From contig JAFNWA010000074.1 in the NCBI GenBank assembly GCA_017383665.1, forward strand, positions 1 through 14,534: a stretch of DNA of 14,534 bases, in the 5' to 3' direction. Of the stretch, positions 13,397-14,534 are shown piece by piece. Position numbers and translations under genes: made by a program. The notes beneath the pieces were generated by a model. The model saw only the letters and a program-made list of their open reading frames with translations, had not been told where the DNA came from and did no database searches. How positions within the stretch are numbered: the first letter of the stretch is position 1; each line of letters begins with the position of its first letter. This stretch comes from Bacteroidaceae bacterium. GTDB taxonomy: Bacteria; Bacteroidota; Bacteroidia; Bacteroidales; Bacteroidaceae.

Positions 13397-13785
13397 ATTA
13401 TGCCGTCTTTTGTTAGGATGCTCTCCAGTAGTTTGGTCATCTTTTTCCTTATAAACGCAGTGCTGTTGTGTTTATTGTCTATATATATAATGGCAACTGC
13501 CATCTTCTTGCGGTTGTTCTCCAGTGTCTCGATAAACGGGTGCTTGCTTGTGCGGTATGCCTCGCGTATGCGTCTCTTTACAAGGTTGCGATCAACGGCA
13601 TGGCGGAACCTTTTCTTTGACACATTTATGAGTATGGCTGCAGTGGGTTCTTGTGCTTCAAGCGGCTGTTCAATGAAGATTGCGCGCAAAGGGTATGATG
13701 TAACGGATGTGCCATTGGCATAGACCTGCTCAATGGCGCTTTTGCTTTTCAGGTGCTCCCTTAGTGGAAATGTGTTACGTTTCAT
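13378..13785 (-). CDS. rnpA: Ribonuclease P protein component
   Basis: This 135-residue basic protein binds RNase P RNA and helps mature tRNA 5' ends. The RNR signature is present as KKRFRHAVDRNLVKRRIREAYR (57-78, core R66-N67 to R72), preceded by the usual N-terminal strand region (FPLREHLKSKSAIEQVYANG). Length is slightly above the family average (110-120). It is not next to rpmH/dnaA as in many bacteria but downstream of hemD, as is usual in Bacteroidota. It starts 63 nt after the hemD stop, with a hairpin in between, and overlaps yidD by 19 nt. Confidence 0.95.
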   Translation of the reverse strand: MKRNTFPLREHLKSKSAIEQVYANGTSVTSYPLRAIFIEQPLEAQEPTAAILINVSKKRFRHAVDRNLVKRRIREAYRTSKHPFIETLENNRKKMAVAIIYIDNKHNSTAFIRKKMTKLLESILTKDGIICEKSL

Positions 13786-13808
13786 CCCTGATGTTGTTTA
13801 TCTAATAA

Positions 13809-13837
13809 TTCAGCCCCGTCTTGTGGACGAGGCTGAA
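13809..13837 (-). terminator. Hairpin between hemD and rnpA
   Basis: TTCAGCC (13809-13815) pairs with GGCTGAA (13831-13837), and after one C-A mismatch four inner pairs CGTC/GACG extend the stem, leaving a loop around TTGTG. On the minus strand it follows the hemD stop by about 11 nt and is followed by TTATTA rather than a long T run. It may be a partial terminator or attenuator, limiting read-through into rnpA. Confidence 0.6.
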
Positions 13838-13848
13838 GGAATATCTTT

Positions 13849-14534
13849 TTACTTGTTGTTCGCTGTCAGGTATGCGTCCAAAGCTGCTGGCATGTTGGTG
13901 GCCGACGCTGATGGCGCTTCAAGGTCGAGTCTCAGTCCGTGTTGCTTGATGTACTCTGCTGTTACATTTCCAAAGCATGCAATCAACTGCTCGCCCTGTG
14001 TGTAGTCGGGGACATTCTTGTTCAGCGAGTCGATACCGTGTGGGCTGAAGAAGATGAGCATGTCGTATGACTTTATATACTCAGGTGCAATCTCGGTGCT
14101 TACCGTGCGGTACATTTCGGCCTGTGAATGTTTGATCTCGTACTTGTCAAAAATTTCGTTCAACTCGTTGTTGTGTACATTTGACATTGGCACAAAGTAT
14201 GTCTCTGTCTTGTGCTTTGCAAACAACGGATCGAGGTCCTGTATGTGACCGTTGCCGAAGAATACCTTTCTCTTGCGGTACTGCACATACTTCTGGATGT
14301 ACAACGAAACAGTCTCCGACAGACAGAAGTACTTCATGTCATCGGGTACCGATACTCTCAACTCCTTGCATAATGTGAAAAAGTGGTCAATGGCGTGGCG
14401 TGAAAGGAATACTATTGCAGTGTGGTTCAGAATTGAAACCTTCTGCTGTCTGAATTCCTTTGCAGTTACCCCTTCGACTTTTATGAAAGAACAGAAGTCT
14501 ATCTGCACATTATGCTTCTCCGCTATGTCAAAAT
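13849..14534 (-). CDS. hemD: Uroporphyrinogen-III synthase, 5' partial
   Basis: The frame stays open to the right edge (upstream residues FDIAEKHNVQIDF), so the start lies outside the window; 228 complete codons are visible. The protein cyclises hydroxymethylbilane to uroporphyrinogen III in haem and sirohaem synthesis. HemD has low sequence conservation, but the two-domain layout is readable: AIVFLSRHAIDHFF in the first domain, then YDMLIFFSPHGIDSL (S-P-x-G-I at the domain junction) and LIACFGNVTAEYIKQHGLR in the second. The wording, including VQYRKRKVFFGNGHIQDL and YFVPMSNVHNNEL, resembles Bacteroides HemD closely as I remember it. Gene order hemD-rnpA-yidD-tatD supports this. Only the first few N-terminal strands are missing. 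Confidence 0.92.
   Translation of the reverse strand, partial: FDIAEKHNVQIDFCSFIKVEGVTAKEFRQQKVSILNHTAIVFLSRHAIDHFFTLCKELRVSVPDDMKYFCLSETVSLYIQKYVQYRKRKVFFGNGHIQDLDPLFAKHKTETYFVPMSNVHNNELNEIFDKYEIKHSQAEMYRTVSTEIAPEYIKSYDMLIFFSPHGIDSLNKNVPDYTQGEQLIACFGNVTAEYIKQHGLRLDLEAPSASATNMPAALDAYLTANNK

Noticed and set aside
1..14534. CRISPR arrays, insertion sequences, phage genes, rRNA
   Set aside because: No regularly spaced short repeats, transposase or integrase motifs, terminal inverted repeats or rRNA blocks were seen; the only large repeat is the channel tract.

Overview
The window most likely comes from the chromosome of a Bacteroidales bacterium (phylum Bacteroidota). Four things point there: the minus-strand block hemD-rnpA-yidD-tatD, whose HemD resembles Bacteroides HemD as I remember it; promoters that fit the Bacteroidota pattern TTTG-N(19-21)-TAnnTTTG; weak Shine-Dalgarno sequences; and moderate GC with no phage or IS signature. 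The genus cannot be fixed from sequence alone.

Region 1 (1-4954, plus strand) is a tightly spaced five-gene cluster closed by a strong hairpin. It holds a voltage-gated-channel-like protein (5' end outside the window), a small outer-membrane beta-barrel protein, a second full-length channel paralogue, a short metallopeptidase of the M42/M20 type lacking the lid domain, and a 99-residue repeat protein. The two channels have a textbook S4 voltage sensor but lack the TVGYG potassium filter. They share an uncharacterised cytosolic domain and a nearly identical DNA tract that looks like recent gene conversion. This is the least ordinary part of the window and the best candidate for an undescribed system.

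Region 2 (4954-6102, minus strand) is a PlsC/PlsB-type glycerolipid acyltransferase. It is divergent from region 3 across a 221-bp intergenic stretch.

Region 3 (6324-9816, plus strand) looks like one operon: a GATE-domain (nucleoside-recognition) membrane protein with an unusual C-terminal extension, MTA/SAH nucleosidase, LuxS, and a small lipoprotein, ending in a perfect inverted repeat. MtnN and LuxS act consecutively (SAH to S-ribosylhomocysteine to homocysteine plus the AI-2 precursor), so the transporter is probably linked to a nucleoside, purine or activated-methyl-cycle product.

Region 4 (9821-12522, minus strand) holds tRNA-Gln(TTG) with a consensus promoter. Upstream of it is a three-gene module (WxcM/FdtA-like protein, GNAT/FemAB-like acyltransferase, DegT-family aminotransferase) typical of making an N-acylated 3-amino-3,6-dideoxy sugar for surface glycans.

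Region 5 (12540-14534, minus strand) is housekeeping: tatD, yidD, rnpA and hemD (5' end beyond the right edge).

No CRISPR array, transposase, integrase or rRNA was found.
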